The notes: generated by a model not told the origin, from the sequence alone. A DNA stretch of 64,000 nucleotides from Saxidomus purpurata (GCA_022818135.1 JAFMSR010000008.1:25933488-25997487); one strand, 5' to 3'. Shown: positions 1-13,613, numbered from the stretch's first letter. Numbers and translations are program-made.

Positions 1-1401
<1,401 letters not shown>

Positions 1402-1829
1402 GTCATAAATGATACACTGAAAATGAGAAACAGTTACTAAATTGTAAATACACAAACCAGATAGTCAAGTAATTGCTTTACACGAACCTATGATATAAAT
1501 TTATTCTGTCTGATATAAAGTCTGTAAAGTTGATTACATGCATCTTCCATTTCAAAATATTTAGTTTTAGGCTTTGTCTCTAGGCTATCTGTGATACGTA
1601 CAGATAGTGTCACAGTTTTTCTTGGCATGTCGCCCTTTAGGAGAAAAGGCGATACATAGGGATCGCATTATCTGTCTGTCAGTCCGTCACACAAACTAAA
1701 AGTTGGCTATAACTTAGCCATTTCTTAAGATTTCTTCATCAAATTTTGAAATTGTATTGCTTATGAAAAAGGGTCATGATGCCACAAATTTTGTAGGTCA
1801 AGGTCATATTTGACAGAGTTATGCCCCTT

Positions 1830-3708
1830 TTAAGCTCACCTGGCACAAAATGCCAGAGTGAGCTATTAGGATCGCATTGCGTCTGTCGTACGTCCGTCCA
1901 TCCACCGTTTCCTTCAAACGACATCTCTGAAACCACAGGGCCAATGATGATGAAACTTTGCAGGGATGTTCCTTGCATGAAGCTCTATCACAGTTGATCA
2001 ATGAATTCCATTCCATGCAAAACTCTGGTTGCTATGGCAACAAATAGGAAAAACTTAAAAAATCTTCTTCTCTGAAACCACAAGGCCTAGAGCTTAGATA
2101 TTTGGCATGTAGCATTGTCTAGTGGACCTCTACGAAGATTGTTCAAATTATGACACCCGGGTCAAAATTGACCCAGCACGGGTGGTCTTTCAGCTTTGCA
2201 TAGGCTTTATATAGGAAAAACTAAAATAATCGTCTTCCCTGAAACCACAAGGCCTTGAGCTTAGATATTTGGCATGTTGCATTGTCTAGTAGACCTCTAC
2301 TAAGATTGATCAAATTATGACCCCTGGGTTAAAAATGACCCCACACGGATGGTCACTTAGTTTTGCATAGGCTTTATATAGGAATAACATTAAAAATCTT
2401 CTCTGAAACCACAAGGCCTAGAGCTTAGATATTTGGCATGTAGCATTGTCCAGTAGACCTCTAGCAAAATTGTTCAAATCATGACCCCTGGATCAAATAG
2501 ACCCTGCCCAGGGGGGGAGGGGTCACTTGGTTTTGCACAGGCTTATATAGAAAAAACTTAAATAATCTTCCCTGAAACCACAAGGCATAGAGAATAGATA
2601 TTTGGCATATAAAAATGCCTATTGGACTTCTACCAAGATTGTTCAAATCATGACCCCCAGGTCAAAATTAACCGTTCCCGGGAAGGGGGATAGGGAGGTG
2701 ACTTGATTTCACATAGGCTTATATAGGGAAAACTTAAAACAAAACAAGAAGCAGGGATAATTTTTGGGCGCGATTCCGCGATATTCTCGCGTAATTTCCC
2801 GAAAAATCGCATTCATTTTCACCAATAGTGATATAAAATCGCATAAAGTGCTTAGTTCGACTCGAATGCATTGCCGACAACGACGTATACAAGCATTCGT
2901 AAATGCATCGAGAGTAACGTCCCTTGAATTCTTAGTCATCTGGACGCTTATTGGTAAGTGCGTAAGATGCAAGCTTTTCCGCAAATGTTTTGTCATCTGT
3001 TGCAGATGAAATCTAAGTAAAATGCCACCTAAGCGAGTCTCTGAGTAAGTTCATTGTTTCGGGAAAAGATGCAAAAATAACAATGTAGTAATATCTCAGT
3101 CTCGGTCCGTTTCAGAGACCAACAAGTTGATCGACGACAACGTATCGCCGATACAAATTAAAATTGGTAACATGGAAAAAAAAATCCTGTGAAGTTTCAA
3201 CCTAAATGGCTCCATGAACATAAATGGCTTCGCCATGAAGAGGCCAAAAACAAATGTACTGTGTCCCTTGTAGAAGTATGCTATTCAGTTATGCATTTTT
3301 GTGTTTTCTGTTTGATTCTAAATTCAGAATGAAAATTGAATCTTTGCAATATATATGTTCAGCACAGCTCTTCTGTTCTTATTACCACTTTACATGACAT
3401 TATGTAAACAACAGTATTTTCCTTCATATTTGAAATGTAAGTCAAGTGTTACTTTTTGTCTATTTAAAATATCTCATAGATACTGGTAAAAATCTCATAG
3501 GTTTTGGACAATAGGGATTTTTCTCCCATATGTTTTGATGGCAAAAATTATCCCTGAAGAAGGCTGACGGGCAGAGAATAGATATTTGCAATGTTACCAT
3601 CATTGTGTAGTGGACCTCTACGAATTGTGCTACAATCATGAGCCCTTGTATTATAGCCAATTGTAGTCAGGTGAGCAATATAGGGCCATCATGGCCCTCT
3701 TGTTTTAC
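1830..3708 (+). repeat. Interspersed family A copy, with internal foreign segment
   Basis: It opens with AGCTCACCTGGCACAAAATG and closes with GGGCCATCATGGCCCTCTTG. The core is repeated monomers of about 160 bp around ACCACAAGGCCTAGAGCTTA, a dinucleotide-poor TTGACCC motif and a TATATAGG box. About 2740-3460 does not match other copies and is probably a separate insertion. Other copies: 4765-5120, 8934-9893, 14782-16210, 25975-26706, 38949-39425, 48590-48800, 50055-50408, 60092-60300. Confidence 0.8.
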
Positions 3709-3904
3709 TTATATTGTCTTAAAAACTTAACGTTGGCTATAACTGCCATTCCTTAAGATTTCTTCATCTAACTTTCAAATTGCACTGCTTATGAAATGAG
3801 GGTCATGATACCGCCAAATTATGTACATCAAGGTGATATTTTACAAAGTTATGCTGATTTTTATACTTAAATTTTTGCTATAACTTTGCCATTTCTTAAG
3901 AATG

Positions 3905-4760
3905 ATACAATTATCATGGATCTATTTCAGTCACTTTGCATATATATTATGAACACACAAGTTAAGTGAGTACATGTAAAATACTTTGTTGCATAGTAAC
4001 AAAAAGAAACAGTATAAACATACACAGTCAAACCTATGTTAAAGACCACCTCTAAGTAAAGACCACCCTTCTAATAAAGTCCAGCAGGGAGATCACAGTG
4101 CACTATTCATCTATAGTAGAAATACCTGTGAATAAAGACCATCTGCAAACAAAGACCACATTTTTAGCTACCCAATGGTGGTCTTTGTTCACAGGTTTGT
4201 ATACAAAAGTTATTCCAATACAGAGGGAGGTCATGTAGAATCATCAGGGTTCCCACGCCATTACCACATGTAAACGTTTTGATCATGAATAGTAACGGTG
4301 TCTGCATTCATCAAAAATTATTTTTAAACGAGAAATTGGCCGCAGTTCATCGAGATTTGCTTTTTGCTGTCAATAACAATATTTCACTGTAGAACCTTTA
4401 ATGTTTAGTTGAAAAAACCTTGAAAAAGGTTGGGGGAAAATCTGGAATTTGCCAAAAAAAACCTGGAAAAAGTCGGGAATTTTACTTGCAGAAAATTGGG
4501 GGATTTGGTGCTCTAGTGCTATGCATCATGTATCTGCTGTCAATACCAGCTTTTTACATAGTAATCTGAACCATACAACCGTTGCCTGAGATACAACTTC
4601 AATTGCTTTCTGCGTGCTTATGATAAGCTTAGTTTCATTAACATCTCTCAATAAACGAGTTCTATCTAGATATTCTATTAAAGTCCCAACTATATACAAC
4701 CTTTTAACTCTTGGATATCTTTTCAAGGTAATTGGCTCAATATGATAATTTGGCGGCAAT
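3905..4760 (-). pseudogene. Fossil DIRS 3' fragment (tyrosine recombinase C-half)
   Basis: Minus-strand frame 4526-4759 reads PNYHIEPITLKRYP and later EYLDRTRLLRDVNETKL, closely matching the recombinase of the 31-36 kb DIRS element, then degenerates before the H-x-x-R/Y catalytic half. Noncoding sequence 3905-4250 matches 31555-31720, the element's 3' tail. A small MITE splits it at about 4028-4197. At 4765 it is replaced by a family A copy. Confidence 0.85.
4028..4199. mobile_element. MITE inserted in the DIRS fossil
   Basis: This roughly 170-bp segment has inverted ends (CAGTCAAACCTATG / CACAGGTTTG, then AAAGACCACC on both sides). The related 31.67-kb sequence reads straight through without it, so the empty site is visible. 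The junction suggests a TA target. Confidence 0.75.
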
Positions 4761-4764
4761 TATT

Positions 4765-5120
4765 AGCTCACCTGGCACAAAGTGGATCAAAATTGACCCT
4801 GCACGAGGGTCACTTGGTTTTACATAGACTTACATATGAAAAACTTAAAAAATCTCTGAAACCACAAGACCTAGAGATAAAATATTTGGCATGTAGAAAT
4901 GCCTAGTGGACCTTAACTAAGATTGTTCAAATTATGAAGCCTGGGTCAAAATTGACCCCTTCAGCAGGTCACTTGATTATGGTTAAAACTTCATCCGGGG
5001 TCTGTCCACCACTGCCTTCAAACGACATCTCTGAAACCACTGGGCCAATGGTGATGAAACTTTGCAGAGATGTTCCTTGCATGAAGTTATATGCTTCATT
5101 TGAGGGATATAAATTCACTG
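4765..5120 (+). repeat. Partial family A copy
   Basis: It starts with AGCTCACCTGGCACAAAG and contains one core monomer plus the AACGACATCTCTGAAACCAC segment, but in a rearranged order and without the CCCTCTTG end. It lies about 380 bases downstream of the receptor's stop codon. Confidence 0.65.
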
Positions 5121-5496
5121 AATTTGCTTGTTAGCTAATAAACTTGTATTTGATTTATGTTTGAACAATTAATACATGAAGTGAACAGTAACAGAACATT
5201 TAAACTCAGATAAAATGATAACTAGTTTGTTTTCACTTAAATCTGCTCATATAATACATTTACTAACTTTAACACGATTAATTAAAAACCTTCTTAATAT
5301 AGCAACAATCCCAGATGTATAGCTTAACTTTGCATAATTGGTCAATAACATACACATGTAACAACTTTTTCTATACTTTTAACATTTCTGTTGGTTCCCC
5401 ATCATGAAGAACTTTCAGTTAATTCTTATGTCCATCATCACTACCATAATTAAGCCTGTAATGTATTTCAGTACGCATTTGTAACTGATCAGTTTT

Positions 5497-5921
5497 CTAA
5501 TATTCAGAGTCCATATCATATGGCGCAGGCGGTGGTTCATCATGTGACGCATGTGGGGGGACATACACTGCTGGGGGAGGAATACCAGGCGGATCTGGTT
5601 TTTCGTCATACACATTATGTTTTGACGCACCGCCAGCTTGTTGATTCCCAACATGGATATTGAGCACAAGTGGCTGATTTGGCATCAGCTGTTGCAATAG
5701 TTGAGCTTGAAGAGCATCCTGCCCACCAAGTGGATGGATGGGGGCTGTCCTGGCTGTGCGTGCTTGCTTTTTCTTTTTCCATATGACACCTATAATTATG
5801 CATGCTACTACTATAATAGCTGTCACAGCAGATGCTAGGAAGACAATAGGTATTCCTTGTTCTGGCTCCGGCTCCGTTTCTGTAATGTCGGGTACCACCA
5901 AGACTTCCTCTGGTTCAACAA
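5497..5921 (-). CDS. Terminal exon: stalk, transmembrane helix, cytoplasmic tail
   Basis: This 425-nt exon starts after acceptor TTCCTCTTTTTCAG in phase 1 and ends at TAG (5497-5499). It encodes about 140 residues. First comes an acidic stalk (VEPEEV, then TETEPEPEQG). Next is a roughly 24-residue hydrophobic helix (PIVFLASAV ... IIIGVIW), followed by the stop-transfer cluster KKKKQAR. The tail of about 90 residues is Q/L-rich, then proline-rich (PPGIPPPAVYVPP, EPPPAPY), with tyrosines in YDEK, YVPP, YDMD and SEY. Type I topology follows from the helix and basic cluster. The PxxP runs and tyrosines could bind SH3/WW or SH2 modules (inference). No AATAAA is evident in the 400 bases downstream. 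Confidence 0.92.
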
Positions 5922-5983
5922 CTGAAAAAGAGGAATATGACAAAATTGCATTCTTTAACACCATCATCTTCACAATAAGTAAA

Positions 5984-7632
5984 CAAGAGCCATGTTACAC
6001 ATGGTTAATCCCCCCGCCAGGAAAAAGTTACCTGAAGGTTGTACTTTCGTACATTTTACTTGGTGAGAGGAAATCCTTAAAAAGCCGTATAGTTATGGTC
6101 ATGCTGAGTACAGTTTTCAAGTAAGTGGAAAAAGAATAAGGCAATGAAGAGAAGGTTTGCAAAATTATATTAAGTTCATTATCAGTATAGGCATGATATT
6201 TTTCTATTTGACTAAAAGTAGACAAAGGTAGAGTTATTGTTCTTGCACACTGCACTTCCTACCAATGTGCTATGTCAGTGTATTAAGTTTGAAGAAAATC
6301 CCTCAAGTACTTTTGGAGTTATGCTCTGGACAAAACTTTTAAAGTAAATCTGATAAAGGGAAAACTCTAAAAAGTAGGCAAGGTAGAGTTATTGTTCTTA
6401 CACACTGCACTTCCTACCAATGTGCTATGTCAGTGTATTAAGTTTGTAGAAAATCCCTCAAGTACTTTTGGAGTTATGCTCTGGACAAAACTTTCAAAGT
6501 AAATCTGATAAAGGGGAATAACTCTAAAAGTAGGCAAGGTAGAGTTATTGTTCTGCACACTGCACTTCCTACCAATGTGCTATGTCAGTGTATTAAGTTT
6601 GAAGTAAATCCCTCAAGTACTTTTGGAGTTATGCTCCGGACAAGTAAACTGATAAAGGGAATAACTCTAAAAGTAGGCAAGGTAGAGTTATTGTTCTTGC
6701 ACACTGCACTTCCTACCAATGTGCTATGTCAGTGTATTAAGTTTGAAGAAAATCCCTCAAGTACTTTTGGAGTTATGCTTCGGACAAGTAAATCTGATAA
6801 AGGGGAATAACTCTAAAAGTAGGCAAGGTAGAGTTATTGTTCTTGCACACTGCACTTCCTACCAATGTGCTATGTCAGTGTATTAAGTTTGAAGTAAATC
6901 CCTCAAGTACTTTTGGAGTTATGCTCCGGAAATTGCTTTTAAAGTAAATCTGATAAAGGGGAATAACTCTAAAAGTAGGCAAGGTAGAGTTATTGTTCTT
7001 GCACACTGCACTTCCTACCAATGTGCTATGTCAGTGTATTAAGTTTGAAGTAAATCCCTCAAGTACTTTTGGAGTTATGCTTCGGACAAGTAAATCTGAT
7101 AAAGGGGAATAACTCTAAAAGTAGGCAAGGTAGAGTTATTGTTCTTGCACACTGCACTTTCTACCAATGTGCTATGTCAGTGTATTAAGTTTGAAGTAAA
7201 TCCCTCAAGTACTTTTTGGAGTTATGCTCGGACAAAACTTTTTAAGTAAATCTGATAAAGGGGAATAACTTTAAAAAGTAGGCAAGGTAGAGTTATTGTT
7301 CTTGCACACTGCACTTCCTACCAATGTGCTATGTCAGTGTATTAAGTTTGAAGAAAATCCCTCAAGTACTTTTGGAGTTATGCTCCGGACAAAATTTTTC
7401 AAGTAAATCTGATAAAAGGGGAATAACTCTAAAAGTAGGCAAGGTAGAGTTATTGTTCTTACACACTGCACTTCCTCCCAATGTGCTCTGTCAGTGTATG
7501 AAGTTTGAAGAAAATCGCTCAAGTACTTTTGGAGTTTTGCTCTGGACAAAATTGGGACGGACGGACGGACGGACAGACGGACGGATGAAGGGCATTTCTA
7601 ATATCCCCTTCGCCTTCGGCGGGGGGATAACA
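5984..7632. mobile_element. Pearl/Helentron-like element with tandem core
   Basis: Nine units of 142-157 bp (6215-7550), sharing GAGTTATTGTTCTTGCACAC and GTACTTTTGGAGTTATGCTC, are followed by an (ACGG)n microsatellite at 7556-7584. The ends contain matching inverted text (GTTAATCCCCCCGCC at about 6004; GGCGGGGGGATAAC at about 7618). A tandem core plus ACGG tract is the layout described for bivalve pearl-type nonautonomous elements. It lies in the intron before the last exon. Apparent frames inside are repeat artefacts. Confidence 0.7.
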
Positions 7633-7914
7633 AGCCTTAACATCACCCTAGAGAAGATTTATTGGAACAATAAAGATCTCGGAATGACGGACTCCATTGC
7701 TACGAGGACTGAAGGTGTTTAGTCATAAAAACTAGTACAATTTATATAATAGATGAGACAACATGAGCTGCTAAGCTCTTGTGGCAGAAACATAGTAGCC
7801 ACTAACCAGACAACTAACAACAACATCATTAGATTTAACTTTCACAGATATTTATTTCCTCTATTACATGTATGAAGGAAAAGTGATTAAAGCAGTACAG
7901 GTAAAGTGACTTAC

Positions 7915-7959
7915 TTTCATATCTAATTCTAAAGGCACGGGACACAGTAACATCCTGGT
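7915..7959 (-). CDS. Micro-exon: end of CUB domain
   Basis: This exon is only 45 nt, with acceptor CACTCTGTTTCAG and donor ATGAAA|GTAAGTCAC, phases 1 in and 1 out. It encodes DQDVTVSRAFRIRYE, matching the last CUB strands (S/T-D-x-x-V...G-F-x-i-x-Y). The final Y-E is followed directly by the membrane-proximal stalk in the next exon. Confidence 0.85.
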
Positions 7960-8933
7960 CTGAAACAGAGTGCAAAATATGTTTAAAACACTTCTGGTTT
8001 GCAAGTATATCTTGAAGCAGCAGTAGAAAGTACTTGGATTTTGAAAGAGTGGAATGAAAAGCCATAAAGTGTCTTGTAAAATCAAAATGTTATTTACTAT
8101 TTGCATATATTTTCCATAACCAGGTGTATCAGTTCTGGCAGGCTGAATATAAATCTGATGGAAGATCAAAACTGGGGCAAAATGCACATACTCATTTGCT
8201 GCAAATATTGTCCAGTTACAATATTTCCAGAGTAAAACTGCATGTTCAAATTTTCAAACTATACTAATGACTATAGAGGCACGGCAGTTGAGTTCACCCA
8301 AACATCTTCCATGTGAGCCTCTTAAGAGATTTTGTACTTCTCATTACAATTTATACCCCAAAACAGTACATGTACACTTTATACCCCCATTTAAAATCCC
8401 CAGGGGCATTACATAGTTACTGGAGGCATTTGTTGGGTATAAAAATAAGCAAACTCTTTACACAGTGGATCATTTACTCCAGACCCAAAATGCAAACTAT
8501 CTCCAGACCTGGTAAGTCAATTATGTCTTTCCAAATAGAATGGGGTGGGGGTGAGCATTTATATGGAGGATGGGGTATAGAGTATATAGGAGCTACCAAA
8601 TCAGTCTGTTGATTTTTGCTGTCTGCTTGTGCCTCTTAACCTCCTTGTTTGATGTAGAAAGGGTTGTGTTCATCCGATAAGGGCTGTTCCAACCATGCTT
8701 GCTCTAAGTCATTATTTCATGACAGCTCTGTACAATGTGGACCACTTGCAAGATTTAGTAAGAACATTGGTACAATAATTCACCAAAAGTGATGTGCAGT
8801 CTGCAATCTCCGGGTTCAAAGTCAATTTCTCAGAGGTCAAAGATCTGCAACTTTGTACATGTACAGTTTATCTACCATATCATTCACATAACGAAGGAAG
8901 CTATATCTCATTACATGGCATTAGTGGGTTTTT
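7960..8933. other. Intronic sequence, nothing recognised
   Basis: This is AT-rich intron between the micro-exon and the family A copy. Frames present have no family resemblance and no exon-like boundaries. Confidence 0.5.
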
Positions 8934-9893
8934 TAGCTCACCTGGCACAAAGTACCAGAGTGAGATTAGGATCGCATTCCGTCCGGCGTACGTAGTCAAC
9001 CGTCCACCATTTCCTTCAAACGACATTTCCTCTGAAACCACTGGGCCAATGGTGATTAAACTTTGCAGGGATGTACCTTGCATGAAGCTCTATCAAAATT
9101 GTTCAAAGAATTCCATTCCATGCAGAACTCTGGTTGCTATGGCAACAACTGAAACCACAAGGCCTAGAGCTTAGATATTTGGCATGTGGCATTGTCTAGT
9201 GGACCTCTACGAAGATTGTTCAAATTATGACCCCCGGGTTAAAATTGACCCTGCGCGGTTGGTCACTTAGTTTTGCATAGGTTTATATAGGAAAAACTTT
9301 AAAAATCTTCTTCTCTGAAACCACACGGCCTAGAGCTTAGATATTTGGCATGTAGCATTGGCTAGTGGACCTCTACCAAGATTGTTCAAATTATGACCCC
9401 CAGATCAAAATTGACCCCGCACGGGGGTCACTTAGTTTTGCATAGGCTTATATAGGAAAAACTTTAAAAATCTTCTCTGAAACCACAAGGCCTAGAGCTT
9501 AGATATTTGGCATGTAGCATTGTCTAGTGGACCTCTACCAAGATTGTTCAAATTATGACCCCTGGGTCAAAATTGACCCCGCACCGGGGGTCACTTAGTT
9601 TTTACATAGGCTTATATATAGGAAAAACTTTAAAAATCTTCTTCTCTGAAACCACAAGGCCTAGAGCTTAGATATTTGGCATGTAGCATTGCCTAGTAGA
9701 CCTCTTCAATGTTTGTTCAAATTATGCCCCTTGGATCAAAATTGGCCTTTCCCTGGGGAGTGGGTCATTTGTTTTGCAAAGATGTATATAGGAAAACCTA
9801 TTGGGTATATAACATTGTCTAGTGATCTTCCACGAGGCAAGTGGACTTGTACCAAGGTGAGCGATATAGGGCCATCTTGGCCCTCTTGTTTAA
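8934..9893 (+). repeat. Family A copy, complete
   Basis: Both ends are present (AGCTCACCTGGCACAAAGTA and GGCCATCTTGGCCCTCTTG). It contains four or five core monomers of about 160 bp and lies in an intron of the receptor gene. Confidence 0.85.
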
Positions 9894-10238
9894 TTACGGA
9901 TTATTTAAGTTTGACCTAATTTTCATGTTCTATGCCTTCCACCAGTACAGATCAGGACATGCCTGCACATAGCTGTACAGTCTGGACATAATGTGCACTG
10001 TGTGTTATTAGAGTTCTATCGTTGGTACCGGAGAATCCATTTGACCAACGCTCCAAGAAGAGGTTAGTTATTTTAGGTTTTCCCAGGGACCATGGTTTAA
10101 AGTCTCATCCGAAAGACTGTTAGTAATTTTAATTAGTCAGCCAGGGAATTGAATACCCTAACCCAAGATTACAAGTCAATAAAGTTTCCATGAAAATAAA
10201 CAATGTCGTAATAAGTTACCAAGAATGAAATGACTCAC
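9894..10238. other. Intronic sequence, nothing recognised
   Basis: No repeat family or exon is seen, apart from the donor of the adjacent exon at 10231-10238. Confidence 0.5.
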
Positions 10239-10370
10239 CCATGAAAATATCAGGTGGGATAAAGTTGTTTTTATATTCAATGGTTGTAAATCTGCCATGA
10301 GTCTGTGTTATAAGCTCTATAGTCTTTCCACAGAAGTAGGTTATCGCATTTTTTTTAATTGGACAATACC
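10239..10370 (-). CDS. Exon: CUB domain, third part with FCG motif
   Basis: This 132-nt exon has acceptor TTGCTATTTCTCCACAG and donor CATGG|GTGAGTCA, with phases 1 in and 1 out. It encodes GYCP early, then YFCGK, the conserved F-C-G carrying the fourth CUB cysteine, and ends near FIPPDIFM. The C in PDC of the previous exon and the C in FCG are 23 residues apart, close to the usual CUB spacing. The cysteine in GYCP is extra. It may compensate for the missing second canonical cysteine, which is inference. Confidence 0.85.
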
Positions 10371-10769
10371 CTGTGGAGAAATAGCAAAAATCAAGACTGT
10401 TATATTTTCAGGCATTCATGGGTCTGTAAAAATAAAAGGACATCAAGTTCTAACAGTTCATGTTAACCACATGAAATTATAACCACAGTAAAGTCTGTTG
10501 ATATCATGCCACACTTCGTAGTGGATCTTGTAGCTGCAAACAAACAATATACATGTAAGAACATTAAGTTTGTACAATTAGATTAATAAGCTGGACATAG
10601 TACAAAACACATATGACCAGCGACACAGGAAAATGGGTACTTGGACAAATACTTGGAAGCTAGATTTCTTGCATATTTTGAACAAACAATATTTCAATAT
10701 CAATATGGGAAAATTTCAATTACCTACAAATTACAACATTCTGAAAATGGAATGGCTTTCAGTTTTTAA

Positions 10770-11215
10770 CATTGGTTTTGCACTTTAAGTGGGTGACCTT
10801 GACCTTTGACCTACGGACCTGGTCTTGTGCATGACACTCCATCTCATGGTGGTGAAAATATGTGCCAAGTAACATCAAAATCCCTCCATGCATGATGAAG
10901 AAATGCTCCAGACAAAGTCATTCTTGAATTATTCTTGTATCTGACCTTTGGCCTCTTAAGTGTGACCTTGACCTTAGACCTAGGGACCTGGTTCTTGCAT
11001 ATGACACTCCGTCTCATGATGGTGAACATTTGTGCCAAGTAACATCAACATCCCTCCATGCATGAAAAAGATATGCTCAGGACAAAGTCATTCTTGAATT
11101 TGACCATTAACCTCTGTGACCTTGACCTAGGGACCTGGTTCTTGCGCATGACTCAGACACACACACGCATGCTTACTGGACCGTTGGCTCGGGTCCAGTT
11201 AAAAAGCCCACAGTC
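10770..11215. repeat. Family B-like repeat (GACCTTGACC monomers)
   Basis: Three diverged units of about 110-130 bp carry GTGACCTTGACC, GACCTGGTTCTTGC, GACACTCC and GACAAAGTCATTC. They end near an ACACACACGC tract. They are related to, but distinct from, the family B copies at 26.7, 39.6, 49.5, 55.9, 57.4 and 59.3 kb. Confidence 0.65.
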
Positions 11216-11399
11216 CAACTGACCGTCCAGTAAGCTGATCCGCCGTTCCACTTAAAAATGAGATGACAATGTTACAAATCTTTGTTGTCAGCAGTTTATA
11301 GAACGAATTAATAACATGTTTTCTGATTTTTCTGATTTGTCAATTACACCAATCTATAACCAATTTAAATTGTGTTTTATACACCTCCAATCGCGCCAA

Positions 11400-12470
11400 A
11401 TAGCATGACGACCTAGAGTACGGAGAATTATTGCGGCACTTCGCTGGGGTAGATAAAATCGCCATACTTGGTGTGATTTTTCAGGTAGATGAACGAGTTT
11501 ATGTGATATTAAATTTTAATTCTTTTTGGTAGATATTTGTAAACATGCTTTTATTTTGTCTTTTATACAATGTCATGTAAAAATTTAATTGAAAACCATA
11601 GGCCGACCAAGGTACATTTGTGTAGTGTTTTTTCAATATAGTGTATCAACAAAAAAACCTTACTCATAACATTATCTAATCCAAACTAAATACTTTTATA
11701 ATCCAAAGTCAACAAATACATGTACATGTCTTAAACTGTCAAAATATATATGTCTTTTAGATGCCATGTGCTTCACTAAGATCAAAGAAACCTTCTTTGA
11801 TCTTGTGACAGGTGTGGCTTTATTTCTATTATTAACAGAAGTTTACAGTAAAAATTACTTCATTCGGCAAAGGTTATTTATCAAAATAAATATAAGAAAA
11901 TTTTTACTGGAAAAATTTGACTGTCACAGTTCCTGAAAAAGGGCACAATAAATGGCAGAAGAAAAACGGGCACCCTGAAGCATGATGATTTAGTAACAAA
12001 CAGAACAGGTTGCTCCGGTAGTTTTGTTTTGAATAAACAACATTTGGAACTTTTTAATTGTTTAAGAATTTTTTTTTCTCGTTCATCAATAAGTGGTGTC
12101 ACATAGCGACTTGCAAACAATTTCAAAATTGAAAGAGTAAATTTTGTCATCCTTTTCACACCTATGACAAGTGACATATGCCAAATCATCAGGAAAATAA
12201 ACATTGACCAATTACAGCGGATTTTCACTGAAATGAATATTTAAATCTACATTGAGGTTCAGATAAAAAATCACTTTTGAAGAGATGATATTAAAAACGT
12301 GGTAATAGTAGAGCGTTGATTTGCAAAGAAAATACAGTGGCAGCACAAAGAATCTAATTGTAACAGGTCACTTTTACAAGTGTATTTTATCAACATTTTA
12401 ATTTCATGATTTATTGAAAACAGTCACTAAGAAATACGTAGAGAAACGTGATAGTCTTGTGATCAAAATT
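11400..12470. repeat. Interspersed family C copy
   Basis: It is homologous to 48800-49490 and 62400-63260. Shared landmarks are ACTTCG(C/T)-x-GG-x-GTA..AAATCG, a GGTTTTACAGGT-like box, ACTTACTCATAACAT, GATGCCACGTGCTTCACT and TCTTTGATCTCGTGACA. No coding frame is shared among copies, so it is probably a nonautonomous element. Confidence 0.65.
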
Positions 12471-13491
12471 TTCACTCCAAACTCCACTTGAAGTCATGTT
12501 ATTTTTTTACATTTCTTTGCATAGTAAATTTACAGTATTTATTGGTGCAAATATTTTGGTCCAGGTCAGTAAACCTCGGCCGCCAAGTGAAGATTAGATG
12601 AGGTGGTCCGAAGGTCCAATTAAGTTTTCAGTCCTAAGTCGAGCCCGGAAAGCATTTTACAAAGTTTCGCTGTTTCGATAAACACATTATATATTTAAAG
12701 GACTTTTACACAATGTAGTTTGTGATAAAGAACATTTGTGAAAAATAGAACATGAACATGTGTGATCAAAGGCAGTATAAGCATGTACATGCAGCTGACA
12801 CTTTAGGTAAAAAAACAAAATCATGTATAAACAGGGGGTAGGTGTATAGTGAGTGCAAACTTAGTTTAAGTGAGAAAATTGAGAGCAAACTTTAGAAAAT
12901 GGCAGATGATGTTTTTTTAAGCGCATTCAAACCAGGGAAAGTCATTTTCTTTACACTGAAATTATATTAATATGCAGTCAGTCAAGGGTTATATGTAACC
13001 TTCACTCGGTTCCTTGTTTCCACCCGCAATGATTCGCAGTTTTAAAGTTATTGAAGGTTGAATATGGTCAAGTGGAAGCTTTCTCAAGTAGTAAGTGAAA
13101 GTGCCCTGGTCGTTTTCACCCAAATCGATAGAAGTCGAGGCCAGAGATTGCTTGTTTTACTAAAAAACATACAGGAAATATTTACCTGCACTTCAGTGCG
13201 ATAGCGAGTGTTTTTATACTCCAATATTTTCTACAATATCACTGGCTATACACCTATCCCCTTGATAAAGAAACCTGTTCATTTCATACTTGAAAGTATA
13301 TTTTCACAAATGCCTCCATCTATGAGATGTAAAATACAGTGATTTCACAATAGCAGCTCTAACAACTCAACCAGGGAGGCAGACAATCATCCAAGCCGTT
13401 CTTGAGATAGAAATTTAGAGTTGACCTATGACAAGCATGCATCGTGACAGTTTTGCACTCTTATTCTGAAACTGATTTAATTTTGTATTAC
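12471..13491. other. Intronic sequence, nothing recognised
   Basis: This AT-rich stretch has no repeat family, RNA or exon that I can support. Confidence 0.45.
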
Positions 13492-13613
13492 CTCTGTATA
13501 TTGTAACTTTTTCGTAGATGCAGTCTGGTGTCTTGGTAAGCACACTCTGCTCTATCTTCAGGTTCAGTGTATCATTATCCGATTTCTCAATGGTCCAAAG
13601 CTTGTACTCATAA
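13492..13613 (-). CDS. Exon: central CUB domain
   Basis: This 122-nt exon has acceptor CATTTATTTTCAG and donor ACAGAG|GTAATAC, with phases 2 in and 1 out. It encodes YEYKLWTIE near its start, corresponding to the CUB x-W-x-I strand, and PDCIYEKVTIYRG at its end. The latter corresponds to the hallmark C-x-Y-D-x-V-x-I-Y-D-G, with E in place of the usual D. The second canonical CUB cysteine, normally two residues before the W, is absent here. Flanking introns are about 14.9 kb upstream and 3.1 kb downstream. Confidence 0.88.

Noticed and set aside
2709..3009. Overlapping frames on both strands around 2.7-3.0 kb
   Set aside because: Neither has splice-site or domain support. The region is an insertion within a repeat copy.
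6577..7722. Plus-strand frames in the 142-157 bp array
   Set aside because: They are translations of tandem repeats, in different frames per unit, with no conserved protein.
7864..8187. Long minus-strand frame overlapping the 45-nt exon
   Set aside because: Only the part between the acceptor and donor (7915-7959) fits the CUB pattern. The alternative frame extends through intron and is out of phase with the exon.
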